A stretch of DNA of 64,000 bases, from contig ARYC01001403.1 of assembly GCA_000711775.1 (NCBI GenBank), positions 25,019 to 89,018 on the forward strand. The letters run 5' to 3'. The position numbers and the translations under genes were made by a program. The stretch comes from Oxytricha trifallax (taxonomy: Eukaryota > Ciliophora > Spirotrichea > Sporadotrichida > Oxytrichidae). This document shows, piece after piece, positions 24,215 to 34,090 of this stretch; the stretch's first letter is position 1; the number at the start of each line of letters is the position of its first letter. The notes under the pieces were generated by a model. It searched no databases. It saw only the letters and a program-made list of their open reading frames with translations, and was not told the DNA's origin.

Positions 24215-24375
24215 TTTGACACATTTGACACCGTGACCTAATATATCTCCCCGTATATTATAGAGCGATTTGACACCTTTGACACCGTATTTTAAGTCAA
24301 AAGCCTGATTATTATTATTTTAATTATCAAAATATAAAATGAAATTAATTAATTTAAAATTTGACACTTTGACAC
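24215..24375. repeat. iteron-like TTTGACAC repeats in three pairs
   Basis: TTTGACAC occurs at 24,215, 24,224, 24,269, 24,278, 24,360 and 24,368: three direct pairs with 8-9 bp periodicity, all on the same strand, and a half-site (TTTTGACATGTG) just after. Such direct iterons are typical binding sites of replication initiators. They lie upstream of an SF3-helicase-like gene on the same strand. Confidence 0.75.
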
Positions 24376-24439
24376 CTGCAAATTTATCTTACTTTTGACA
24401 TGTGTGATAGTATTTAAGTATTTTAGAAATTTATTAAAT

Positions 24440-26184
24440 ATTAAAATGGATGGAGAATGTATTGCATATATTGCGAAGTTTATCTGCTGTAAATATTATT
24501 ACTTGATGGTAAAAAACACTTAGGCATACTCATTTGTACCTAGAAGATTACCCATATGGCCCTGAAACTCTGCAAAGGTTGTGCAGGAGCTTATATCTAT
24601 CAACAAAATAATTCAGTATGTGGGAGTATATCAGGATGTTGACAATTAGAGAACTTTCATAGAATTTTAGTGGTATCTTATAACCTAGGGCCCCTTCGCA
24701 ATCACTTTTTCTTATGAGATTCTTGAATAATTTCTTTCATCTAAAAGTAGATAAAAGCATTGTGAAAAAGGTTTTTGACTAAACCGGGAAGTCAAATCAA
24801 ATCTATTGAGGAAAAGATCATTTAAGACATATTAAGCAAGTCACTCAATGTAATTCAAATAGCCGGTGACAATTCTAAAATGCTTGCTGAAAAATAAGGC
24901 TTAGCACTTAGCTAAAATAGCTTATTTTGAGTAAATTAATTAAGTAAATCAAGATTACACATTTCTCTATATTTATATTAATATTTTTATATTTTTAGGT
25001 ACTCTACCGCATTTGAGCTGTTTTGCGGTAGAGTACCTTAATTATATTAATTAAAAATTAAATTAAATCAAATGCTATAGTTAAAAGTGAAATAATTTCT
25101 CTATAAAAAGTAATATTATATTTAATTATAATTATAAGGAGTGAATAAATGACAAATATTGCTTAATTTTGGAACTCTATGTAAAGATTATTGGTTTTTC
25201 AAATATTAAATTTTAAATTATTCTATTTTATTAACTTTATTTACTTTATATATTACTTTTTATAGAGAAATTATTTCACTTTTAACTATAGCATTTAAAT
25301 TAAATTTAATTTTTAATTAATATAATTAAGGTACTCTACCGCAAAACAGCTCAAATGCGGTAGAGTACCTAAAAATATAAAAATATTAATATAAATATAG
25401 AGAAATGTGTAATCTTGATTTACTTAATTAATTTACTCAAAATAAGCTATTTTATCTAACTATTAGTAAAAGAACATCACAAACACTTTAGGACAGCAAG
25501 ACCAAGCAAGAGATGCTAGTAGAATTCACCAAACCTGTAAAAAAAGGAGAAATCTCTGACGTAAATGAATATGTTAAGCTACATTGGGAAAACGAAAATG
25601 ACATACTTAAAATTTCAGAGATAGACTCAAGGCTGAGACCGGTCTTTATGAGGAACTGGACTAATATAAAGAAAATCAATACCATTTCTAGAATCTTTTC
25701 AAATTTTTGTACTAAGAAATGAACCAGAGTACTGAAATACTTAGCCACTTGAACAATCAAATTGGAAGAGTGAAGTTATGTTCAAGCTTTAGATGCCTTG
25801 TACAAGGTCATAATCGCAAATGAGGATCCAAAATAATACTGCGTGTGGCTTTATGGGGTTGCAGAAACAGGAAAATCAACAATAATTAGAATGCTCCAAC
25901 ATATCTTTGTGTGTGATATTCTTTAGGAGGGCCAATCACTTTTTAAGCTCCAAGTTGTACCAATTAAATTCTAGCCACAGGTACTAATCGACGAGATGAA
26001 CATTCAGCACTTCTTTAGATGCGACAGAATTGCAAAGTGAAGAGATTACTGGAAGGATAGGGCTACTCAACTGAGGCAAAATACAGAGATGTATAATTAG
26101 AATATGTAGATTCAGCAGTGGTAATTACAAAAAATTCAATGCCCTTTGAGTAACTTAAAAAAACGATTAGGAATTATAGTCAAT
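24440..26184 (+). CDS. SF3-helicase/Rep-like P-loop protein, interrupted by a foldback element
   Basis: Plus-strand ciliate-code segments on both sides of the foldback at 24,914-25,456: before it, IQDILSKSLNVIQIAGDNSK; after it, EISDVNEYVKLHWENENDIL and then YCVWLYGVAETGKSTIIRML (Walker A, G-x4-GKS), followed by QPQVLIDEMNIQHFF (Walker B). This is the arrangement of superfamily-3 helicases found in Rep/NS1-type replication proteins and large DNA elements. In-frame TGAs occur at 24,563, 25,720, 25,750, 25,771 and 26,038, most in contexts where Trp would be natural (for example KDRATQL follows one after RDYW). TBE copy 2 is inserted at 26,185, and the frame may continue after it. Family call rests on motifs only. 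Confidence 0.5.
24914..25456. repeat. foldback element with about 200-bp arms
   Basis: Arms run about 24,914-25,125 and 25,250-25,456 and are near-perfect reverse complements. The arms include ggtactctaccgcatttgag and its complement, which itself contains an inner palindrome (ggtactctaccgca…tgcggtagagtacc). No ORF. It interrupts the SF3-helicase-like coding region, so it must be removed or the gene is broken. Confidence 0.85.
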
Positions 26185-26265
26185 CAAAACCCCAAAACCC
26201 CTTAATGAGGTTTATAAGTGCTTTGATTTGTAGGGAATTTGTTAGGGGTTGGGGTTATTAATTAA

Positions 26266-27328
26266 ATGCGAGACAAAAATAGCAAGCTTTTGGAGTCTAT
26301 TTATGATGAAGAGTATATAGATTTAGTGTTTAAACTGCGTTATGGATGTGATATGTATAGTGGATAAGTCAAACCAGTACTGAACTATAAGTCTATTGCA
26401 ATGCTCTTAAAGCGTAGTCCATCAACTGTTCGCTCTTACTGCTTGAAAACTGTGTAATTAAAGCAACAATAGCTGAATTCTTAGCCAAAGAGGAAGTCAA
26501 AGTTTCTTTAGAAGCATATTGACTATCTTATTAATGAAAAAACTTTGAAGTATTGGGCTCACTTCTCTCTCGACTAACGAGCTATTATGTTTCACCGCCA
26601 GTTCCCTGAGTTGAAGATCTCTGCATAATCTGTTGCAAACATTTATAAACGAAACGATATCTCTTATAAAGGTGTAAATCGTATCAAGAGAGTAATTGAT
26701 TTCACTCTGCCATTTTACAACAACAACTTAAATTATATTTATAATTAAATGCAGAGCCTAATAGAATAATATTAAGTATATTCATGCTGACGAGGCTGTG
26801 TTTACCTTCAACACTTTCATCTAGAAGTCTTGGTATAAGAGGCATAGTAATATAGAAGTATATGACTAAAAAGTAAAGGTATAAACAATGGCAATTCTTG
26901 GAGGAATTAGCGAGGATGCCGGTTAAGAAACTTATGTTATTCATCCTCGCTCTATTAAGACAGAGCAGTATATTAAGTTCTTAGAGCACCTGAGAGAGAA
27001 GTACCCTGAATAAGAGATTATACTATTCGTTGATAATCTTTCAGTTCATAAGACAAAAGAAACAAGGAAGAGTTATGAACAACTTAAAATAACGCCAGTG
27101 TTCAACGTACCTTACAGTCCATAGTTTAATGGAATTAAATTCTACTGGGGTATACTAAAACGCCATTACAAGAAACTGCTGCTATACCACCTGATGCATG
27201 ACCTACCTATCGATACAGTAGACTTTATAAAAAGCTCAGCGAAGAGAGTAGATAATTAATTGGCATAAAAGTGTGCGAAAGAAGGGAGAGTGAATGTATA
27301 TAAATAAGTTTTGTAGTTAAGTTAATGA
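26266..27328 (+). CDS. TBE transposase, copy 2
   Basis: ATG 26,266 (MRDKNSKLLESIYDEEY) to TGA 27,326. N-terminal helix-turn-helix-like region (KSIAMLLKRSPSTVRSYC), FHRQFPELKISAQSVANIYK, then YIHADEAVFTFNTFIQKSW, EIILFVDNLSVHKTK and PYSPQFNGIKFYWG. The last has Lys after Ile where copy 1 has Glu (GIKFYW against GIELYW), so the third catalytic acid appears lost. A frame shift near 26,767 (GAATAATATTAAG) separates the N-terminal from the catalytic part. Probably a defective copy of an IS630/Tc1-superfamily transposase. Confidence 0.85.
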
Positions 27329-27337
27329 ATATATAAG

Positions 27338-28124
27338 TCACATTTAGAATTCTTTAGAGGGAGCTGGCTTCTCTTTCTTTTCTTCTACTTCTTGCTTCCC
27401 TCCTCCTAAGTTTCTTCTCTTGCTGCCAGCTCCAGCATCTATATTCATTTACTCTGGAGGCTAAATATTTGAATAAAGTCTCTTGCTAACTTCATACTTT
27501 GTCTGCGACTTTCGCTCTCTATGAAGCTTGCTCTATTCCTTCATCAAGAAGATGCCAGTACCAGATTTTTCTAAAGAGTTAAACTACAAATCTTACTTGA
27601 AATATAAGGGTGCTTCTGCAGCTCTGATAGCCAGCTATCACTTATCTTGATACCCTGTTTATCCTTATCTTCTGAAGAGATGCTGTACCTTTTCTTATGA
27701 GATTCTTGAATAATTTCTTTCAAGTAATCACCTTTTATTGTTGAAAGTATGCCAAAGAAATAGTTTCTTTCAGGAAGTTTATTTGACAACTGCCTCTTTG
27801 TAGGCAGGTACAACGAAACCTCTGGGTCATTCATTGCATCATCACATAAATTAGTCACAGAGATTTCAGGATAGTTTGGAATCTCTGCAAACTTTACATC
27901 TTAAGTTTTTAATGCTTTCTTCTCTTCGCAAGTATGGCTCTTAAAAATGAAATTTTAGTACCTTCCATCGTTGGGAGAAACAAACCAACTACATAATCAA
28001 GATTAGTTACTATGAGATCATTACCTTGCTGCACCAGGTAGCGGTGCAAATCCTCCTTGCTTCTAAATCTTTGAATCAATTCTTGTGCTTGCACTCTTTT
28101 CATTGCATCATTCATCGACTCCAT
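27338..28124 (-). CDS. TBE 22-kDa protein, copy 2
   Basis: ATG 28,124 (MESMNDAMKRVQAQELIQRF) to TGA 27,338. Segments: EGTKISFLRAILAK, IPNYPEISVTNLCDDAMND, LPERNYFFGILSTIKGDYL, KHPYISSK, and a basic C-terminus with an AGAGSKRRN-like motif. A one-base frame break lies near 27,925 between the two main segments. Function unknown; conserved in all TBE copies here. It converges on the transposase with a 9-bp gap between the stop codons. Confidence 0.75.
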
Positions 28125-28687
28125 TTTGTTTACAGATCTAAGAAATGATATTCAAATTTATGTTTATTGATTTCAATTATATACCTCTGTAAAACTTACT
28201 ATTAAATATGGGCATCCTAAAGCAGGTCAACCTCTAAGAAGGATATGGAGAAGGTTTAGAGACTGGTTGCAAACTTGAGAGATTGATATCAATTTCTACT
28301 GTTATAATTCCATATTTTTAAATTTAAATTGGTACGTACTAAATTAGGAGCACTCCTAAAATGCTAGTACTTAATTAGGAGCATTAATTAAAGCTAGTAC
28401 TTAATTAGGAGCACCCTAATTTTAATCATAAAATCACAAAATACCTCCTAAAGCAGTACGTACTTAATTAGGTGCACCTCCTAAATCGGAACGTACTATA
28501 ATCAACTTATTATTAATAGTAAAAATGGTTACTTTCTCACCCATTTTTAGAGCTGGTTCGTCTCTTAGTGCTCATTTATCTTCGCTAATACTCTAAGAAC
28601 TTCCCTTGATACTTGTAGACTTGCAAAGCTCTCATATAAGCTCTCAGTTATAGAGGCAGTTTTATAATTTTAAATTCAAATTTAAAT

Positions 28688-30130
28688 ATGAGCGCTAACA
28701 TTTTAAGAAAAACAACAGCACTTCCATAAAACTAAATGAGACTTACCTTTGGGAGCAATAAAAAGTGTGATAGCTGCGAGATGAACTCTCATAAGGAACT
28801 ACCAGAGCTATCACTTGATGTCTCTGTTATTAAAATTGAAATTAATAATAGAAAATTAATGGCAAACAAGTGTGTGGAGACAGAGAGGAGGAGAAAGGTA
28901 TTAATGAAATTCCTATACAAACTGAAGAAGTTGAAGTCTATTTTTGTCAGTTATGTGAGAAAGATTTCGCTCATAAATCAAGCTGGTACAGACATATGAA
29001 AGAGCATAGAGAAGCAAAGCCCACTGTATACTTAAAGCATGATAAAATAGATGGAAAGTATGACTGCTTTGAGTGCCATAAGCAATACTCTCATACAAGA
29101 GACCTAAAGAAGCATCTATTAAAACCTCACAAGAAAGATATAGAAGTTGAGAATCATGAAGTTGAGCTAAAGCTTCTAAACAAAAGAAAAGCGAGGGAAT
29201 ATTCAAAGGTCGTAGTACCTGAATAAGCTAGAGAGTTAGAGCACGTTAAGAACACGCAACCAACTGACCTCTGAAATAACAAAAATTATGATCAAGATTC
29301 AATACAAGAAAATACCGGTTCTTGCTTAAATTGACCTAGACACTTCTCTTTAAAGCTACCTTATAATAGAAGACTCTTTGATAAGAAAGTTATCAATGAT
29401 CATCAATACACATACAAGGTGTATCCCTTCAACTATCTCTTAAGTGATGATAAATATCAGATGGAGTTTACAAATGAGTATCAAGTACTCACTTAAGCTA
29501 AGTTTAAAGAGTGTAGTTACTTAATCAAGCTAGATGCTGTTCTTCTTGCCAAGGATCATGTCGCTCTCAGACTCCCACTCTATGAAATGACCCTCAGAGA
29601 TTTTATTACTGATCAAAGGAATCATAAGTAGCTTGCTTTTATAGCAACCTAAACCTTACAAGGTATAAAAGAGTTACATAAGTTAGGCTTTGTTCATAGA
29701 GATTTGAAGCCTGAGAATATTATGATAAACTTCTCACCTGTAAGAGTGGCAATTATTGACTTCAACAGAGCATTAAGGGTGGAAGTATCAAGGCTAGGAA
29801 GTGTTATGGGAACTCCAGGCTATTATCCTGAAAGAGAAGACTGGAGAGATGGAGATTATTAATGGGATGAGTGGGCTTTAGCAGCAATAATAATAGAGTG
29901 CGATATCTCGCAAAGATTACTACTCTACCAGGTGTGAGAAAGATGCTAAGCAAAGAATCAAGTAATTTATAGACAAAACCAGAGTCTCTCAATCATTAAA
30001 ATAAATGGCAGAATCAATAATATTAAAACCAAACTCTAGATCAGACATAATATTAGAGCAGATAGAGTTGTGGTTAAGTAAGATAAACTTCAGACCACTC
30101 CCACATGATCCTAAAGTGCATTTTGAGTGA
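28688..30130 (+). CDS. TBE zinc-finger/kinase protein, copy 2
   Basis: ATG 28,688 (MSANILRKTTALPQNQ) to TGA 30,128. Two intact C2H2 fingers: CQLCEKDFAHKSSWYRHMKEH and CFECHKQYSHTRDLKKHLLK…H. The kinase-like half has GIKELHKLGFVHRDLKPENI, VAIIDFNRALRVE (DFN), MGTPGYYPEREDW and QWDEWALAAI. One or two frame breaks exist (for example near 28,870 and 29,910), so intactness is uncertain. The zinc fingers suggest DNA binding to the element or target; kinase activity is not established for this family. Confidence 0.8.
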
Positions 30131-30249
30131 TTAAATTAAATAAATTTACTATAAATTTCACATTAAAACCTATTAATAACCCCAACCCCTAACAAATTCC
30201 CTACAAATCAAAGCACTTATAAACCTCATTAAGGGGTTTTGGGGTTTTG

Positions 30250-31790
30250 ATTCAGTAAGTTTATTGTTAAAATTACATGAGGATTAGGTGGCTGTGTGAT
30301 ACATAGACTTTTGTGATTAAACTTCTAGAGATTTTTGTGCACTGCGAAAGCTTTATATATTAAAGTTTTGTTAAGGAGATTAAGGTTGATGAAGCAATTA
30401 GTTTCTAGTCCTTGTTTCTTTGCTAAATATTAAAAATAAAATTTGATAATATTTATAATTTGCTGGAGCTTGTATTCGTTTTAAGATCAGTCAAATAGTT
30501 ATTATGATGTTACTATGTTGGCCTATGAGTTTTCATTAAGGAAAGAGTTGAATTACTTTTACTAAGAGTTTAATTATTGCAAAATACTTTAATAAAATTG
30601 GCTTTTATATCTTTTATAATTAATTTTTGTAAATTTCACTGTTTTTTATTGAGTTTTATGTAATTTAAAAATTTATTCTGTAAATAAATTTTGCTTCCTT
30701 TTAGTCCTTATTATTTAATGTTTATATAAAATTAACTATAAAACTATTAACTTAGAAATTTGAGTTATGAATAAGCAAATTTGCAACTTTATATCATTAA
30801 TTTTTTCCAAATCAAATATTCTTTGGCAATACTTCCTTTATAAACACCAAGATTTTTTAAATCTTAATCCCCAATAACTTATTAATGTTTGTTCTCCTTA
30901 GAGTTTTTAACTTGTAGGTTTATTTATATAGTTTTCTATGGCTATTTAAGAATACTATTAAATATTTTAGCATTACTATTACTTTTCCCCATGCTATTTT
31001 ACAATCTAATTTCTGGACTATTCTTTGAGTTTGCTCTTCCATCACTTTTTGATGAATTTCTTTATGGTTTCTAGGACTAATTGGATTATTCTGTGATTGT
31101 TGAATGAGTAAGTTTTAGAGATTTTTCGTTATAAATATTTTGAGAATTGGCACTGTTGATTCCTGGGAATTGAGTTCGATAAATGTGATCTTGAAGCATT
31201 GCCTCTTTTTGCTTGAGAAGGATCTTTTTATAGGCAATTAATGGTGACTGAGTCTAAATGGGTATATTTAAGAATTAATTGAATACAGATAATAGTCGAA
31301 GATTCAAATGAAATTTAATATTGATATAATCGTATGATAGTAATCATAACTTACAGATTTTTGACTGTCATACTGTGCAATTAGTGCTTTAATATTATAT
31401 TAGTTAGCTTGAGATATTGGTTGGTTTTAGCTCTGCAGAATATTCTTTGAACTTCTTGACTAAACCAGAGTTTATTTCATTTTATAAATTTATGATTAAA
31501 TTTTAATCAATTTTATTTAATTTAATTAAAATACAGCATTTTACATTTCTAAAGTGATTCCCCTGATGTTTCCATTATGCTACTTATTAATTAATAATAA
31601 GTTTATTTGATTTTATTGGTTAAATTTGTGATAAAAATCGGTGGTAGTCAACTAATTTATAATTATTAATTAATTTAAAACTTTTTGTAAGTCTTCATAC
31701 TTTACATTTTTAATTAACCTCTCCTAACTCACTTACATTTATTTCTATAGTTCCAAAAGTTTGAACTTGTACTTTTTTCATTTTTTTTAC
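30250..31790. other. AT-rich spacer after TBE copy 2
   Basis: About 1.5 kb. The first 100 bp can be read as a continuation of the SF3-helicase-like frame across the TBE (SVSLLLKLHEDQ…), but there is no further support. The rest is AT-rich with only short chance frames, for example at 30,889. It contains the 5' region of the linker-histone-like gene at its right end. Confidence 0.4.
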
Positions 31791-31802
31791 TACTACTAAG
31801 AG

Positions 31803-33594
31803 ATGAAAGTTAAGCAAACCTATCAGGAGATGATCGAGTATGCCCTAGTCACACTTGCAGAGAGACATGGCTCGACGAGCCAGGGGTTGTGGAACTGTGT
31901 GAAGGCTCAGTATCCAGAGGCTGAGTAGAAGTTTTTCGTGGTCAGACTCAAGAAAATCAAGGATATGTCCAACAAAGTAAGCGGGGCAAATTAAATTCAT
32001 AAACTCTTACTTTAAAAGCGAACGAGATGCATCATACATAATTTCATAAATAAATTACCCAACAAAGCTAGAGATTCAGTGAATGACAAAGCAGATGAGC
32101 AGGCTTCTGCTGAAGGAGGAGGTGACACTGGCACAACTAACGTTGTAGTAGAAGGTGACAAAAAGAAAGGTAATTTAAGAGTTTGAAGAAATAATTTATT
32201 TTATATCATTCATAAAAAATTTCTAAAATAATTTGATATTAATATGCTTATAAAACCTTTTTCCTAACCAAAAAGTTTGATTTAAGTAATTATTTAGATG
32301 AGAGATCAAGTGCAAACAGTCATTATTCAGCCTTTTCAGCTCTGCAAATCATCTACAACAAACCCACCAAGAGATTCAAACTCTCCCCAGCCTATAATAA
32401 ATTGCTTTATTAATCTTATGTTTTTTTCAAAGCAATACAAAGCTCAACTGTTGAAAGCTATGAAGACTGGCAAGAAATCTCCAGCAAAAGCAAAGGTCAA
32501 CAAGGGCGTCATGAAGGATCCAAAGAAACTCAAGGGCAAGAGCAAGAAGCAGTAGAAGTCTCTTTCTGCACAAAACTCTCCAGTCAAGAGAGTTTCCGGC
32601 AAGCAGCAAACATCCAAGTCATCCAAGGACAACAACAAGAGAAGCAAGGGCTCAAAGAGTAACAAGAGACCTGTGAGTGACACTGAGGTTCTTATCAAGG
32701 GTACTAGAGGTCGTAAGAAGAAGCAAGTAGATGGTGCTAACTAAAGCAAGAAGGCGAAGGCAGAGGATGCTAAGAGAGAAGTTGAGAAGATCGTCAAGAA
32801 GCAACTTGCCTCCAAGAAAACAAAAGAGATCAAGGAGTCTAAACGTAAACTCAATGAGAAGAAGACTGAGTTAAGTAAGCAAAAGGCAAATACTCAAGCG
32901 AAGAAGAGTGAAACATCAGTATCCTAAGACTAGTCAGGTCACGCAAGAAATTTGCTTGATGAAAGTGTGAAATCTGAGAAACTTGTGAAGACTAAGAAGG
33001 CCTAAAAACAGGCAGAGGAGAAAGCATAAAAACTTTCTGTTAAAGCTGAGAAATCAACAAGTGGTGCTGTGAAGAAGAGAAATCAAGTGAAAGCTGAGAA
33101 TGCCAAAGAAGCTGCAGGCTCAACAAAGAATTATCTTTATTAATAATTATTAGATTCTACCAAAGCTTCGTAGTTCAGCTCCCCAAGCTGATGTGGAGAT
33201 GAATGATGATACTGGAGCACTTAGTGAAAGATAGAACTCTAAGTCAGGCAGAGGTGGAAGAAACAAGCAACAACCTACTTAGGGAAGCGGTGTGAAGGAT
33301 ACTACTATTAGTACAACAGCCAACAAGAACATCGGTAGATCTCTAACTCCTACAAACAAGAGAATTGAAGCTGAGCTTGCAAATGTCAAGAGAGTAAGAG
33401 GGAAACCTCATATGACTGTTTCTAAAACTATGATGTCCAGGAGATTTAGCAATACTAACGCTAATCCTCAAGTCTAATCTGAAAGAACAGCAAGCAAGAA
33501 GAGTGCTGCATCTAAGAAAGATATCAGCAAGAAACCTGCTGGTATCAGCAAGCAGAAGAAGTAGCAATAGCAAGTGGCTAAAGTCAAGAAGTGA
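31803..33594 (+). CDS. linker-histone-like Lys-rich protein (5 MDSs, 4 IESs)
   Basis: ATG 31,803 (MKVKQTYQEMIEYALVTLAE) to TGA 33,592. After removing four IESs the frame is continuous: 508 aa. The N-terminus resembles an H15 winged helix: YQEMIEYALVTLAERHGSTS, QGLWNCVKAQYPE, a basic RLKKIK helix, and a TKRFKLSP segment like the GxFKL end of H1 domains. The long tail is extremely Lys/Ser/Ala-rich with SPAKAK and SPVKR motifs, as in H1 tails. Expected role: DNA/chromatin compaction in the nucleus. Unusual points are the length (typical H1 is about 200 aa) and an acidic Gly-rich insert (EGGGDTGTT) within the winged-helix region. IESs are in simple, non-scrambled order. The gene structure is very well supported; the H1 assignment is by motif. 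Confidence 0.85.
31978..32067. other. IES 1 of the linker-histone-like gene, pointer CCAACAAAG
   Basis: The 9-bp direct repeat CCAACAAAG is at 31,969-31,977 and 32,059-32,067. Deleting 90 bp joins DMSNKA in frame. Confidence 0.9.
32166..32275. other. IES 2 of the linker-histone-like gene, pointer CAAAAAG
   Basis: The 7-bp repeat CAAAAAG is at 32,159-32,165 and 32,269-32,275. Deletion of 110 bp joins GDKK to FDLSNYLDERS in frame. Confidence 0.88.
32406..32433. other. IES 3 of the linker-histone-like gene, pointer GC
   Basis: Deleting 28 bp between GC at 32,404-32,405 and 32,432-32,433 joins AYNKL to QYKAQLLKAMK in frame. The pointer is only 2 bp, so the exact junction is less certain. Confidence 0.7.
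33129..33165. other. IES 4 of the linker-histone-like gene, pointer CAAAG
   Basis: CAAAG is at 33,124-33,128 and 33,161-33,165. Removing 37 bp, which would otherwise introduce an AT-rich insert and a TGA downstream, joins GSTK to LRSSAPQADVEMN. Confidence 0.85.
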
Positions 33595-33599
33595 GATGT

Positions 33600-34088
33600 G
33601 TCTTTTCTTACTTTTGAGCAAGATCCTTCTTCTTTGCCTACGCTTTAAAACTAATAATATTAATGATCTGAGATGAAAGTTAATGAGTTGAGAGAATAGA
33701 TGATTTAGTGAGGATTTGTGGAAGAACTAACTTTATTTGTATGACTAAAGCTGTTTATGATTCTGAGTTTGTTGTGAGTGCTACTGGAGAAGAATTTTGC
33801 AGATATTTTGGACTTTTTGAGACTTTGATTGAGAGTATGGAGATTAGTACCTCGCCTTGATTCCTCATCTATTTTCAACTTCAACTTTGGATTTTCATTT
33901 AGATCATAGTGAAATTAATTTAGATTTGTTTTCTCATATCAAGATTATTAATTAAAATATTCATTATGATTTGTACAGATCATAATTAAATTGCTATTAG
34001 GTTAAGAATCGATAATTCTTAATAGTTAATTTGGCTTATTTTAGATAAGTTTGATATTTTAATTTCCAATTTATCAAGATAATAAACT
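33600..34088. other. spacer between two convergent genes
   Basis: About 490 bp between the convergent stop codons. The first 270 bp keep a moderate GC content with only short frames ended by TGA. The rest is AT-rich. It probably holds 3' UTRs and macronuclear chromosome-end sites, but no telomere-addition motif is visible. Confidence 0.4.
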
Positions 34089-34090
34089 AA

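Larger units (their letters stand above)
26185..30249. mobile_element. TBE transposon, copy 2 (4,065 bp)
   Basis: Begins CAAAACCCCAAAACCCC and ends with the complement. The terminal inverted repeats continue for about 70 bp (ttaatgaggtttataagtgc…) and match copy 3, not copy 1. The flanking triplets are AAT (left) and ATT (right), both A-N-T but not identical. Contents: transposase (+), 22-kDa ORF (-), zinc-finger/kinase ORF (+). Confidence 0.95.
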
